Assembly: GCA_018266775.1 (NCBI GenBank)
Contig: JAFDZS010000010.1
Location: forward strand, 1-64,000
DNA from: Bacteroidota bacterium
GTDB lineage: Bacteria; Bacteroidota; Bacteroidia; Chitinophagales; Chitinophagaceae
Length of the DNA stretch: 64,000 nt
Direction of reading: 5' to 3'
The notes under the pieces were generated by a model that ran no database searches, was not told the DNA's origin, and saw only the letters and a program-made list of their open reading frames with translations. Both the position numbers and the translations under genes were made by a program. How positions within the stretch are numbered: position 1 is the stretch's first letter; each line of letters opens with the position of its first letter. This document shows, one piece after another, positions 38,656 to 47,573 of this stretch.

Positions 38656-40851
38656 ATGCAATCGTTACGCTCTTACGCACTGGAAAACCTGACCAGCAAT
38701 CCAGTAGAAGTTCAAGTATCTGGTTCCACAAAAATCACGGGAATTTTTAATGAAAATGTGTTTACATTAAAAGTTGCCCGCCAGTTTTTAAGTGATGAAG
38801 CCTATAAAAGTTTAGTAGCTTCTATTAAAAGTGGTAAAAAAATTGACCGTGCAATGGGCGGACAAATTGCCAATGGTTTAAAAGCATGGGCAGAAAGTAA
38901 AGGTGTTACGCACTATACACACTGGTTTCAACCACTCACAGGTTTATCAGCAGAAAAACACGATTCATTTTTTACTGTAAAAGGCGATGGTACACCTATC
39001 GAAGAATTTGAAGGCGGTGCGCTGATTCAGCAGGAGCCCGATGCATCTTCTTTCCCCAGTGGTGGCTTAAGGGCAACTTTTGAAGCCCGTGGTTATACTG
39101 CATGGGATCCTTCTTCACCCGCATTCATTATGGAAATTGGTTTGGGTAAAACATTATGCATCCCCACCATTTTCGTTTCATATACCGGCGAATCACTGGA
39201 TGCTAAAACACCATTGCTGAAAGCATTAGTGGCTTTAGATAAAGCTGCTGTTGAAGTATGCCAGTACTTCGATAAAAACGTTACCAAAGTAACACCAACA
39301 CTGGGTTGGGAACAGGAATACTTCCTGATTGATGCTGGTTTAGCCAATGCACGTCCCGATTTATTATTGACCGGCCGTACCGTATTTGGCCATGCTCCTG
39401 CAAAAGGCCAGCAGCTGGAAGACCATTATTTTGGTACCATACCTGAACGTGTATACGCATACATGAGAGATTTTGAAGAAGAATGTTACAAACTGGGTAT
39501 TCCTTTACGTACACGTCATAATGAAGTGGCACCTGCACAGTTTGAATGTGCGCCCATTTATGAAGAAGTAAACATTGCGGTAGATCATAACCTGGTGTTG
39601 ATGGATTTGATGACCAGGGTTTCCAAACGCCATAACCTGAAAGTATTACTGCACGAAAAGCCATTTGCCGGTATTAACGGTAGTGGTAAACACAACAACT
39701 GGAGTATGGCAACTGATACAGGTGTAAACCTGCTGGCTCCCGGTAAAACACCAAAGACCAACCTGATGTTCCTGACCTTTTTTGTTAATACCATCAAAGC
39801 GGTTCATGATTATTCAGATCTGTTAAGGGCTTCCATTGCCAGCGCAGGTAACGATCACCGCCTGGGTGCCAACGAAGCGCCTCCGGCCATCATTTCTGCT
39901 TTCATTGGTAAATACCTGACTACAGTGTTAGAACAGGTTGAAACAAGGGTAGGCGGTAAATTTGATGAACAGGATGAAGCGATGCTGAAACTGGATATTC
40001 ATAAAAGCATTCCTGAACTGATGCTGGATAATACCGACAGGAACAGGACTTCTCCATTTGCTTTTACCGGAAATAAATTTGAATTCCGTGCAGTAGGTTC
40101 TGCAGCCAACTGTGCTACCAATATGACCGTGTTAAACACTATTGTGGCAGAAACTTTGAAGAAATTTAAAGTGGATGTGGATGCACTGATTGAAAAAGGG
40201 GATAAGAAAGAAGTGGCCATCATGCAGGTATTACAGAAATATGTTGTGGAAAGTAAAAGCGTATTGTTCGAAGGCGATGGTTATAGCGAAGCATGGGCCA
40301 ATGAAGCAGCAAAACGCGGTTTGCCCAACGTAAAAACAACACCGCTGGCGCTGGATGCTTATGTTACTGATAAAGCTAAACAGCTGTTTGAAAGCAATGA
40401 CATTTATACGCACGCTGAACTGGAAGCAAGGCACGAGATCATGCTGGAAGATTATGTAAAGAAAGTACAGATTGAAGCCAGGATCATGGGTGAAATAGCC
40501 ACCACTTATGTATTGCCTTCTGCAGTAAAATATCAAAACATACTGGTAGAGAATATCAGGGGATTGAAAGATGCCGGCCTGAAAGAAAGTGCCTATGCTA
40601 ATCAGTTACAATTACTGGAAGCTATCAGCGAACACATTGGCGCTGTAAGCGAAAATGTAAAGAAAATGATTGAAGAAAGAAAAGTGGCCAATGACTTAAG
40701 CAGTTCAAGGGATAAGGCCATCGCTTATTGCGATAAGGTAAAAGGCCTTTATTTTGATGTGATCCGCTATCATGTAGACAAACTGGAACTGATGGTGGAT
40801 GATGCACACTGGCTGTTGCCAAAATACAGAGAAATGCTTTTCTTAAGATAA
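38656..40851 (+). CDS. glnN: Glutamine synthetase type III
   Basis: A 731-residue GSIII, the large glutamine synthetase typical of Bacteroidota, which joins ammonia to glutamate. Key segments are PTLGWEQEYFLID near residue 215, TRHNEVAPAQFECAPI near 290, GINGSGKHNNWS near 345, and HRLGANEAPPAIIS near 405, covering metal and ATP sites. The ATG at 38656 starts the family-typical MQSLRSYALENL; the frame opens 33 bases earlier. A strong intrinsic terminator follows at 40914. Confidence 0.96.
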   Translation: MQSLRSYALENLTSNPVEVQVSGSTKITGIFNENVFTLKVARQFLSDEAYKSLVASIKSGKKIDRAMGGQIANGLKAWAESKGVTHYTHWFQPLTGLSAEKHDSFFTVKGDGTPIEEFEGGALIQQEPDASSFPSGGLRATFEARGYTAWDPSSPAFIMEIGLGKTLCIPTIFVSYTGESLDAKTPLLKALVALDKAAVEVCQYFDKNVTKVTPTLGWEQEYFLIDAGLANARPDLLLTGRTVFGHAPAKGQQLEDHYFGTIPERVYAYMRDFEEECYKLGIPLRTRHNEVAPAQFECAPIYEEVNIAVDHNLVLMDLMTRVSKRHNLKVLLHEKPFAGINGSGKHNNWSMATDTGVNLLAPGKTPKTNLMFLTFFVNTIKAVHDYSDLLRASIASAGNDHRLGANEAPPAIISAFIGKYLTTVLEQVETRVGGKFDEQDEAMLKLDIHKSIPELMLDNTDRNRTSPFAFTGNKFEFRAVGSAANCATNMTVLNTIVAETLKKFKVDVDALIEKGDKKEVAIMQVLQKYVVESKSVLFEGDGYSEAWANEAAKRGLPNVKTTPLALDAYVTDKAKQLFESNDIYTHAELEARHEIMLEDYVKKVQIEARIMGEIATTYVLPSAVKYQNILVENIRGLKDAGLKESAYANQLQLLEAISEHIGAVSENVKKMIEERKVANDLSSSRDKAIAYCDKVKGLYFDVIRYHVDKLELMVDDAHWLLPKYREMLFLR

Positions 40852-40913
40852 GATCAGCGCAAGATGCTGGCAAGCAAATCTGTTCCACTTTCGGGTGGAG
40901 CGCAATCGTTGTT

Positions 40914-40937
40914 AACCCCGCCTTATGGCGGGGTTTT
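40914..40937 (+). terminator. Intrinsic terminator after glnN
   Basis: AACCCCGCC-TTAT-GGCGGGGTT with two more T residues; a 9-bp GC-rich stem 62 bp after the stop. A smaller hairpin built on CCAC and GTGG lies before it. Confidence 0.88.
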
Positions 40938-41028
40938 CATTTAAGCGGTTACACAACAATGATGATAAAGGAAATTATTTTGCCGTATATTAAACTTCAG
41001 GCAACTTTAACCATCCATAACAGCACTA

Positions 41029-41448
41029 ATGATGAACGACATGAAAAAATGGTTGACACTTACGGCGTTGTTTTGTGCAATTACCGTAATCAGTACCGCA
41101 CAGATACAACGCAAACGCAATAATCCACCGGCGGATTCAGCAATAGCAGCACCAGCCGGCAGTAATGGAATGAACCGAAAAGATATGCTGCGTGAACTGA
41201 ATCTGTCAAAAGCCCAAATGCAGCAACTGAAAGAATCAAGACAATCGTTAAAGGCTAAAAAAGAAGCAATAGATGCGGATGATAAATTAAGTCCTGAAGA
41301 AAAACAACAACAGTTGAAAGGCTTGCGCAAAGAGCAGGCACAAACCATGATGCGCATTTTAACACCCGAACAAAGGCAGAAACTGATGCAGTTGCGCCAG
41401 CAAAATAAAGCAGGCAAACCAATGGATGAAATGGATAACCAGCAATAA
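41029..41448 (+). CDS. Small periplasmic Spy/CpxP-like protein
   Basis: A 139-residue exported protein. After a signal peptide ending ISTAQ, a short Pro/Ala-rich segment leads into a helical, Lys/Gln-rich domain: MLRELNLSKAQMQQLKESRQSLKAKKEAIDADDKLSPEEKQQQ and then MMRILTPEQRQKLMQLRQQ. The LTPEQRQKL pattern is typical of the LTXXQ group that includes Spy and CpxP, which are periplasmic chaperone-like proteins; similarity is by pattern only. The start may be at 41041, where the signal peptide proper begins. Confidence 0.75.
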   Translation: MMNDMKKWLTLTALFCAITVISTAQIQRKRNNPPADSAIAAPAGSNGMNRKDMLRELNLSKAQMQQLKESRQSLKAKKEAIDADDKLSPEEKQQQLKGLRKEQAQTMMRILTPEQRQKLMQLRQQNKAGKPMDEMDNQQ

Positions 41449-41487
41449 AAATATTCCGTACAAATAGGTAGGTTGAGCAAAAAGAAG

Positions 41488-41518
41488 GCCGTTCTGATTC
41501 AGGGCGGCTATTCTTTTT
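41488..41518 (+). terminator. Intrinsic terminator after the Spy-like gene
   Basis: GCCGTTCTG-ATT-CAGGGCGGC (9 bp with two G-U pairs) followed by TATTCTTTTTT. It is 40 bp behind the stop and just before the Ldh-family gene. Confidence 0.8.
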
Positions 41519-41530
41519 TATTTTTGCCGG

Positions 41531-42610
41531 ATGGAATCTATTTACAGTTACGATCAGTTATACCGTTTTTGTATTTCAATTTTTAATGCTGTTGGATGCA
41601 GCAATGCAGATGCTGATACTGCTGCTAAAGCTTTATTGGCAGCAGATGTACGGGGCATCGACAGTCATGGTGTGGCACGCCTTAGTGGATACGTGCGTTT
41701 ATGGGAAGTGAAAAGGGTAAACGCAACGCCTCAAATTAAAATAGTGCATGAAACACCTTCAACCGCAGTTATTGATGGTGATGCCGGGCTCGGTTTGGTG
41801 GTAGCACCGTTTGCCATGCAGGTGGCCATTGAAAAAGCCAGGCAGGTGGGTACCGGTTGGGTGAGTGTAAAGAACAGTAATCATTTTGGTATTGCCGGTT
41901 ACCATGCAATGATGGCTTTGCAGCAGGATATGATCGGTATGGCCATGACCAATGCCAGTGCGTTAGTGGCGCCAACTTTTTCGGTAGAACGGATGCTGGG
42001 TACCAATCCTATTGCAGTGGCTGTACCGGCTGGTATACAACCGCCTTTTGTTGCAGACTTTGCCACCACTACAGCTGCCAATGGGAAGCTGGAAATACTG
42101 CAACGAAAAAATGCTGACACACCTACCGGCTGGGTGCAGACGAAAATCGGCTCGCCAAGTATTGATGCCAACGAATTAAAGAAAGGCGGATCATTGTTGC
42201 CATTGGGTGGCGACAGGGAGCACAGCAGCCATAAAGGGTATGCTTTAGGCGCCATTGTAGATATTTTTTCGGCAGTATTAAGTGGTGCGAACTACGGCCC
42301 GTGGGTACCGCCATTTCCCGCTTATGTGCCTATGCCGGAAAACATGCCGGGCGAAGGCATCGGACATTTTTTTGGTGCAATGCGTATTGATGCCTTCCGA
42401 ACAGCCGATGAATTTAAACAGCACATGGATAACTGGATCCAGCGCTTCCGTAATGCAGCACCTGTTGATGGGGAAGAAAAAGTGTTGATACCCGGCGATC
42501 CTGAAAGAGAAATGGAGATTACGAGGATGAAGGAAGGTATTCCATTGGTGCAGTCAGTTGAAGACGATTTGAAAAAGTTGGGGGAACGGTTTGGGATTGA
42601 ATTGACATAA
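41531..42610 (+). CDS. Ldh/malate dehydrogenase-family oxidoreductase
   Basis: A 359-residue NAD(P)-dependent dehydrogenase of the Ldh_2 (YlbC/ComC/AllD) family, which acts on 2-hydroxy acids such as malate, lactate or ureidoglycolate. DVRGIDSHGVARLSGYV near residue 38 holds the catalytic histidine region; SNHFGIAGYHAM near 115 and LGTNPIAVAVPAG near 158 are the family core; HKGYALGAIVDIFSAVLSG near 237 closes the site. The substrate is undecided. It follows a terminator, so it has its own promoter. Confidence 0.9.
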   Translation: MESIYSYDQLYRFCISIFNAVGCSNADADTAAKALLAADVRGIDSHGVARLSGYVRLWEVKRVNATPQIKIVHETPSTAVIDGDAGLGLVVAPFAMQVAIEKARQVGTGWVSVKNSNHFGIAGYHAMMALQQDMIGMAMTNASALVAPTFSVERMLGTNPIAVAVPAGIQPPFVADFATTTAANGKLEILQRKNADTPTGWVQTKIGSPSIDANELKKGGSLLPLGGDREHSSHKGYALGAIVDIFSAVLSGANYGPWVPPFPAYVPMPENMPGEGIGHFFGAMRIDAFRTADEFKQHMDNWIQRFRNAAPVDGEEKVLIPGDPEREMEITRMKEGIPLVQSVEDDLKKLGERFGIELT

Positions 42611-42630
42611 GAATAATATCAGCCATTTCA

Positions 42631-42981
42631 TTACTTCCTTAAAATCTTTTCCATTGCCTTACCCTTTGCCAGTTCATCTATCAGTTTATCTAAATATCGT
42701 ACTTTTTGCATTAATGGGTCTTCAATTTCTTCTACGCGGTAGCCACAAATTACACCGGTGATTTTAGAGACATTGGGATTCAGCTTTGGTGCCTTTGCAA
42801 AGAAGGTTTCGAAATCTACTCTTGTATCAATTTGTTTTTGAAGATAAGCCTTAGTGTAGCCAGTCAACCAGTAAATGATTTCATCCACTTCTTCTTTGGT
42901 GCGCCCTTTTTTTTCTGCCTTCTGAATATATAATGGATAAACACCGGCAAAGATCATTCGGTACACTCTTGTATTGTCCAT
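42631..42981 (-). CDS. DUF2200 family protein
   Basis: A 116-residue cytoplasmic protein matching DUF2200: [37 protein letters not shown] at the start, and [30 protein letters not shown] near the end. Family function is unknown to me. It is convergent with the Ldh-family gene (20-bp gap). Confidence 0.88.
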   Translation of the reverse strand: MDNTRVYRMIFAGVYPLYIQKAEKKGRTKEEVDEIIYWLTGYTKAYLQKQIDTRVDFETFFAKAPKLNPNVSKITGVICGYRVEEIEDPLMQKVRYLDKLIDELAKGKAMEKILRK

Positions 42982-43129
42982 AGTGTATTATAGTATTGCT
43001 TGATGAAAATAAGTAAGCTGCTCAACAGTAAATATTGTAAACAAAATGTAAAGCTATTTTTACTGAAGATAAACAAAAAGCCAATTGGATTATTTTTAAA
43101 CTGACAGAAACGCAGATAATTAATGTGAG

Positions 43130-43534
43130 TTATTTTTTATCCACTATCTCTATTGACAGCATACCCCATTCCACTGGTGTATGCTGCTTGTTATGACCCG
43201 TAACTGTAATAGTCAAAAAAGAACCGGTTTGCAATCTTTCAAATAGTTTGCTGCTTTCTTTCGTAAACTCATCTTTGGGAAGGATGGCAGATATTATCTC
43301 GCTGGTATAGTTCCCCCTTCCAATATAAATTATAGTTGAATCGATGATAAACCACGAATAATTGGGTATGATCTTTTTACTTTTTAGCAGTTGTTCTTTG
43401 GTGATGTGAATAAATGAAGAATCAGCACAGCTGATATTATCAAGGCATAATTTAAAGTTTTCAGTAGTTAATTGAGACTTGGCACCCCCAAAAACTAAGA
43501 TCAAGGCTAAAAAGATGCAAATTGATTTTGGCAT
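43130..43534 (-). CDS. Small secreted protein of unknown function
   Basis: About 134 residues, with a signal peptide (MPKSICIFLALILVFGGAKSQ) when the ATG at 43534 is used; a longer reading from 43588 adds a second hydrophobic stretch and is less likely. The mature part, with FKLCLDNISCADSSFIHI and SWFIIDSTIIYIGRGNY, has two cysteines that could pair. It shows some likeness to the C-terminal domain of gliding protein GldM by pattern only. AT-rich DNA and isolated position. Confidence 0.55.
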   Translation of the reverse strand: MPKSICIFLALILVFGGAKSQLTTENFKLCLDNISCADSSFIHITKEQLLKSKKIIPNYSWFIIDSTIIYIGRGNYTSEIISAILPKDEFTKESSKLFERLQTGSFLTITVTGHNKQHTPVEWGMLSIEIVDKK

Positions 43535-43690
43535 TACTGATGATTGAATAAGTTTGTAACTGAAGATAAGAAAAATTCTGAGCTTCATTTTTCACATCAG
43601 AAACATTTGGAATACCACCACACTTCAAATACCTTTGCAAAAATTTAAAAAACACTTAAAACTGCCGCAGCAGCGGCTTTGGGGGGGATT

Positions 43691-45010
43691 ATGAAAATAA
43701 TGAAATTTGGCGGCACCAGCGTGGGTAAGCCGGAAAGAATGCACCAGGTATCGCAATTAATTACTGCAGATGCTGAACCGAAAATTGTAGTACTGTCTGC
43801 TTTAAGCGGCACTACCAACAGCCTGGTGGAAATCAGTAATGCCATGGCATCGGGCAGTAAATCTGAAGCCAAACAACTCATCGAAAAACTGGAAGTACAT
43901 TATAAGGAATTTGTGAAGAACCTGCTGAAGTCTGAACCCGGTTTGCAGGCCGCAGGAAAAGTATTGCAGGAGCATTTTGAATTTCTCTACATCATTTTAC
44001 GAATTTCCTTCAGCGAAGCGCTGAATAAAGACATACTGGCGCAGGGCGAATTGCTCAGCACCAAATTATTTTCTATTTACTTAACGGAGAATAATATTGA
44101 TCATGCTTTTCTCCCTGCTTTGGAATTTATGAGCATTGATGCGTATGACGAACCGCAGGTGGGGGCCATAAAAGTAAAGTTGTCTCAATTGCTGAAACAG
44201 CATGAGGATAAAAAGTTGTTCATCACCCAGGGATATATTTGCCGCAATGCCAAAGGAGAAGTAGATAACCTGAAACGGGGCGGTAGTGATTACAGCGCTT
44301 CATTAATTGCAGCAGCCATTAATGCAAGCGTGTGCGAAATATGGACTGATATTGATGGTATGCACAATAACGACCCGCGGATTGTAAATAAAACTTTTGC
44401 CATTGAACAGTTGAGTTTTGAAGAAGCAGCAGAGCTGGCATACTTCGGTGCTAAAATTTTGCACCCGGCCAGTATCTGGCCGGCGCAGTTTTATAACGTT
44501 CCGGTGAAATTGCTGAACACCATGGAGCCAACGGCAAAGGGTACACTGATTGCAGAAAAAGCGGGCAGCGTGGGTGTAAAAGCGGTAGCTGCAAAAGATG
44601 GTATTACTGCCATCCGCATCAAGAGCAGCCGTATGTTACTGGCTTATGGTTTCCTGCGGAAAGTTTTTGAAGTGTTTGAAAAATACCGTACCTCGATAGA
44701 TATGATCACTACTTCTGAAGTAGCAGTTTCTGTAACTATTGATAATGATGTAAACCTGCAGGATATTATAAAAGAACTCGAATCGTTTGGAACAGTGGAA
44801 ATAGATTCTAACCATACCATTGTTTCTATTGTTGGTAATGAAATTGCTGAAACAAAAGATGTGATGAAGAAATTGTTTGATGCTATTGAACCCATCCCTG
44901 TACGTATGGTGAGTTATGGCGGCAGCAAGCATAATGTATCTTTACTTATAGACAGGCAATACAAAGAACAGACCTTACAGTTATTAAACAGTGGTTTGTT
45001 TGGCCTGTAA
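43691..45010 (+). CDS. lysC: Aspartate kinase
   Basis: First step toward lysine, methionine and threonine. The 439-residue monofunctional enzyme begins KFGGTSVGKPERM (kinase motif), has DILAQGELLST near residue 115 and NLKRGGSDYSASLIAAA near 195, and ends with two ACT domains (about 300-439) that normally bind the feedback inhibitor. I start at the ATG at 43691; an in-frame TTG lies 12 bases earlier. The gene after it starts 12 bp downstream. Confidence 0.95.
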   Translation: MKIMKFGGTSVGKPERMHQVSQLITADAEPKIVVLSALSGTTNSLVEISNAMASGSKSEAKQLIEKLEVHYKEFVKNLLKSEPGLQAAGKVLQEHFEFLYIILRISFSEALNKDILAQGELLSTKLFSIYLTENNIDHAFLPALEFMSIDAYDEPQVGAIKVKLSQLLKQHEDKKLFITQGYICRNAKGEVDNLKRGGSDYSASLIAAAINASVCEIWTDIDGMHNNDPRIVNKTFAIEQLSFEEAAELAYFGAKILHPASIWPAQFYNVPVKLLNTMEPTAKGTLIAEKAGSVGVKAVAAKDGITAIRIKSSRMLLAYGFLRKVFEVFEKYRTSIDMITTSEVAVSVTIDNDVNLQDIIKELESFGTVEIDSNHTIVSIVGNEIAETKDVMKKLFDAIEPIPVRMVSYGGSKHNVSLLIDRQYKEQTLQLLNSGLFGL

Positions 45011-45022
45011 AAACTGAATACC

Positions 45023-45472
45023 ATGTCTGAATTATTTGGAAGAGTTATTCTTGAAAGAAAAGGGGAGTGGCGTAACCGCATGCGTGGTTATAAGGTGGTG
45101 ATCAATGGCAGCCAGCAGGAAAAGAAAATAATGAATGGCACCAGCGAAGAATATGAAGTGCCTTCGGGCAGCAATACCATTGTTTGTAAAGTTGACTGGT
45201 GTGGTTCTAATGTGTATACGTTCGACATTAAAGCTGGGGAAACGGTGTACCTTAAAGTGAAATCTGGCATGAAGTACTTCTGGGTGGCTTATATATGTTT
45301 GATATTGATGATTGTGGTAACCCGGTTCCTTAAAAATGAAATGCCTTTTTGGGTGCAGGCCAGTGCAATTGCGATGGGCATTGCGGTACTATGTTATTTT
45401 CTTTACTTTATCACATTTGGAAGAAACAGTTATTTACATGTTGGTAAGGATGAAAAAAATATTTTCGCCTGA
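45023..45472 (+). CDS. Membrane protein with PEGA-like domain
   Basis: A 149-residue protein. Residues 1-85 look like a small beta-sandwich of PEGA type (RGYKVVINGSQQEKKIMNGTSEEYEVPSGSNTIVCKVDW... FDIKAGETVYLKVKSG). Residues 87-105 and about 112-132 are two TM helices. The rest is short and polar. No function is known. It starts 12 bp after the aspartate kinase stop and ends 5 bp from a convergent gene. Confidence 0.7.
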   Translation: MSELFGRVILERKGEWRNRMRGYKVVINGSQQEKKIMNGTSEEYEVPSGSNTIVCKVDWCGSNVYTFDIKAGETVYLKVKSGMKYFWVAYICLILMIVVTRFLKNEMPFWVQASAIAMGIAVLCYFLYFITFGRNSYLHVGKDEKNIFA

Positions 45473-45477
45473 AGTAG

Positions 45478-45942
45478 TTAAAAAGTTATTCCCATTTTCT
45501 TATAAATAAAACTCATTAACCAGGCTGGGCCAATCAACAGAAACTGGATGTCTTTAAGAAATGAAGGTTTCTTGCCTTCTACTTTGTGCCCATAAAACTG
45601 GCCGATCCATGCTGCAACAAATGCAACCAGGCAAAAAAGCCACAATGGCATTATGCCCGATCGTTCGATCAAATGACAAATATACAGGCAAGCCAGCCCA
45701 AACAACAACATGCCCATCCATAATGTTCTGGATAAGGAAAAGTAATACAGCACTACAACTGCAAGCGTAATCATGGCAATATTGATTTGCTCGTTTGCGG
45801 CTACCCATGGCAGTTTAATGCAATATAAAAATCCTACCACGCTGAAAAAAATAGTGGGCACACAAATCCAGTGAATGGTTTTGTTGGTTGCGTTTTGATG
45901 GCTTTCGCCGTATTCAGCCAGCCATTGATGAATGGTTTTCAT
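45478..45942 (-). CDS. Mpo1-like 2-hydroxy fatty-acid dioxygenase family (DUF962)
   Basis: A 154-residue membrane protein with about four helices. HQNATNKTIHWICVPTIFF near residue 15 and WIGQFYGHKVEGKKPSF near residue 112 are the histidine-bearing segments that define the family of yeast Mpo1, an iron-dependent oxygenase that shortens hydroxy fatty acids. Histidines thought to bind iron are conserved. A lipid-modifying role here is inference. Confidence 0.88.
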   Translation of the reverse strand: MKTIHQWLAEYGESHQNATNKTIHWICVPTIFFSVVGFLYCIKLPWVAANEQINIAMITLAVVVLYYFSLSRTLWMGMLLFGLACLYICHLIERSGIMPLWLFCLVAFVAAWIGQFYGHKVEGKKPSFLKDIQFLLIGPAWLMSFIYKKMGITF

Positions 45943-46057
45943 ACCTGCAAGTTTTTCGCTGCTTAAAAATAATTAAAACTATTAACAAGTCATTTGCAAC
46001 TTTTTGAAACAGTTGATCGTCTTATTATTGGTTTTTCATAGGATATTGGATTTAAAC

Positions 46058-46088
46058 GGGGCTGGATTTTTATCCTGGCCCTTTTTTT
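46058..46088 (+). terminator. Orphan plus-strand terminator
   Basis: A hairpin built on GGGC/GCCC and GGAT/ATCC around a T-rich loop, followed by T7. No plus-strand gene ends nearby; see findings. Confidence 0.6.
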
Positions 46089-46102
46089 ATTTTATGTACC
46101 AT

Positions 46103-46133
46103 AAAAAAAGCCACTCAGGTGAGCAGCTTTTTT
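46103..46133 (-). terminator. Intrinsic terminator after queA
   Basis: A hairpin with CTCA/TGAG and outer GC pairs flanked by A and T runs lies about 25 bp after the queA stop; on the minus strand it ends in T7. Confidence 0.75.
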
Positions 46134-46157
46134 CAAATATGTTTTTTCAGTATTACA

Positions 46158-47207
46158 TTACAGGATCAGCATAGCATCTCCATAACTGAAAAACCGGTAT
46201 TTATCTTTTATGGCTTTTTTATAGGCTTCCATCATTAAATCATATCCTGCAAAAGCGCAGGCCATAATTAAAAGGCTGGTTTTTGGCAAATGAAAATTAG
46301 TTACCAATGAATCGGCAATATTAAAATTATAGGGCGGGTGAATGAAATGATTCGTCCACCCTTCAGATGGTTTCAATAATTTTTGTGCCGTGAATGAAGA
46401 CTCCATCGCCCTCATAGTAGTGGTGCCAATAGAACAGATGCGATGGCCGTTTTCCTTCGCCTTATTTACAATATTGCAGGCATTTTCTTCCACCCGGTAA
46501 TACTCTGCATCCATTTTATGTTTACTCAGGTCTTCCACTTCTATAGGCCTGAAAGTACCTAAGCCGGTGTGTAATGTTGTTTCTGCAAATCGGATACCTT
46601 TAATTTCAAGCCTTTTGATCAGCTCTTTACTAAAGTGTAAACCAGCAGTGGGTGCAGCAACGGCACCTTCGTGTTTAGCATATACAGTTTGATACCTTTC
46701 TTTATCTTCTTCTTCAGGTTTACGTTTGATGTATTTGGGCAAAGGCGTTTCACCCAAAATTTCCAGCATCTGGCGAAACTCTTCATCGGTACCATCCCAT
46801 AAAAAGCGAATGGTACGGCCACGGCTGGTGGTGTTGTCAATTACTTCAGCCACCAGTTCATCACTCTCGCCAAAATATAATTTATTGCCCACACGAATTT
46901 TACGGGCAGGGTCAACAATTACATCCCACAATTTGTTGGGTTTATTCAGTTCACGCAATAAGAAAACCTCAATCTTGGCGCCGGTTTTTTCTTTGCGGCC
47001 ATACATACGTGCAGGAAAAACTTTGGTGTTGTTTACCACAAACACATCTTTGTCGTTAAAATAATCAATGATTTCCCTGAAATGTTTGTTCTCAATATTG
47101 CCGGTATCGCGGTGAATGACCATCAGACGGCTGTCTTCACGTTTTTTAGTAGGGTTTTGGGCAATAAGGTTAAGCGGAAGGTCGAAACGGAATTGAGATA
47201 ATTTCAT
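46158..47207 (-). CDS. queA: S-adenosylmethionine:tRNA ribosyltransferase-isomerase
   Basis: Transfers the ribosyl part of SAM to preQ1-tRNA to give epoxyqueuosine, the step before QueG. The 349-residue protein starts [17 protein letters not shown] and contains [12 protein letters not shown] near residue 25, [11 protein letters not shown] near 57, [14 protein letters not shown] near 180 and [12 protein letters not shown] near 210, all typical. The start ATG at 47207 fits. A terminator follows. queG is at 11926, so both late steps lie in this window, far apart. Confidence 0.96.
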   Translation of the reverse strand: MKLSQFRFDLPLNLIAQNPTKKREDSRLMVIHRDTGNIENKHFREIIDYFNDKDVFVVNNTKVFPARMYGRKEKTGAKIEVFLLRELNKPNKLWDVIVDPARKIRVGNKLYFGESDELVAEVIDNTTSRGRTIRFLWDGTDEEFRQMLEILGETPLPKYIKRKPEEEDKERYQTVYAKHEGAVAAPTAGLHFSKELIKRLEIKGIRFAETTLHTGLGTFRPIEVEDLSKHKMDAEYYRVEENACNIVNKAKENGHRICSIGTTTMRAMESSFTAQKLLKPSEGWTNHFIHPPYNFNIADSLVTNFHLPKTSLLIMACAFAGYDLMMEAYKKAIKDKYRFFSYGDAMLIL

Positions 47208-47573
47208 GTAATAATTTGTTTAAAGTTATTACATGCCGTGTACAGATAGTGTAGTACATAGAAGAAGCCTTTGCAAGGCGCTTATCATGTTACGGCATGA
47301 TTTTGAAGGCGCAAATATACATCATTTTGATGGTGTTGCACCATATATCCTGAAAATGTGCAATTAACGTGCATAATGGCGCCTCAGTTACGCCTCCCTT
47401 ATTCCGTACCCGGATGCCTCCGGCAATTGGGTATAGCTGCTCCTCATCGCTTCCGGTGAGGGTGAATATAAGCAGGAAGATAAACTTTCACAATTGTTTT
47501 AGAATTGCAGGGGTTTATGCAAAACGCCGGTTATAACATCTTTGTATTATCTTTATAAGAACCAATTAACAAT
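47208..47573. other. Divergent spacer, no gene seen
   Basis: A 366-bp spacer between queA and the TraB-fusion gene. It contains CATGCCGT at 47232 and ACGGCATG at 47292, an 8-bp inverted repeat, with GCCTTTGCAAGGC between them. I could not recognise a preQ1 riboswitch or a clear promoter. Confidence 0.4.

Noticed and set aside
47208-47573. preQ1 riboswitch upstream of queA
   Set aside because: I found no clear preQ1 aptamer core; only a generic inverted repeat is present.
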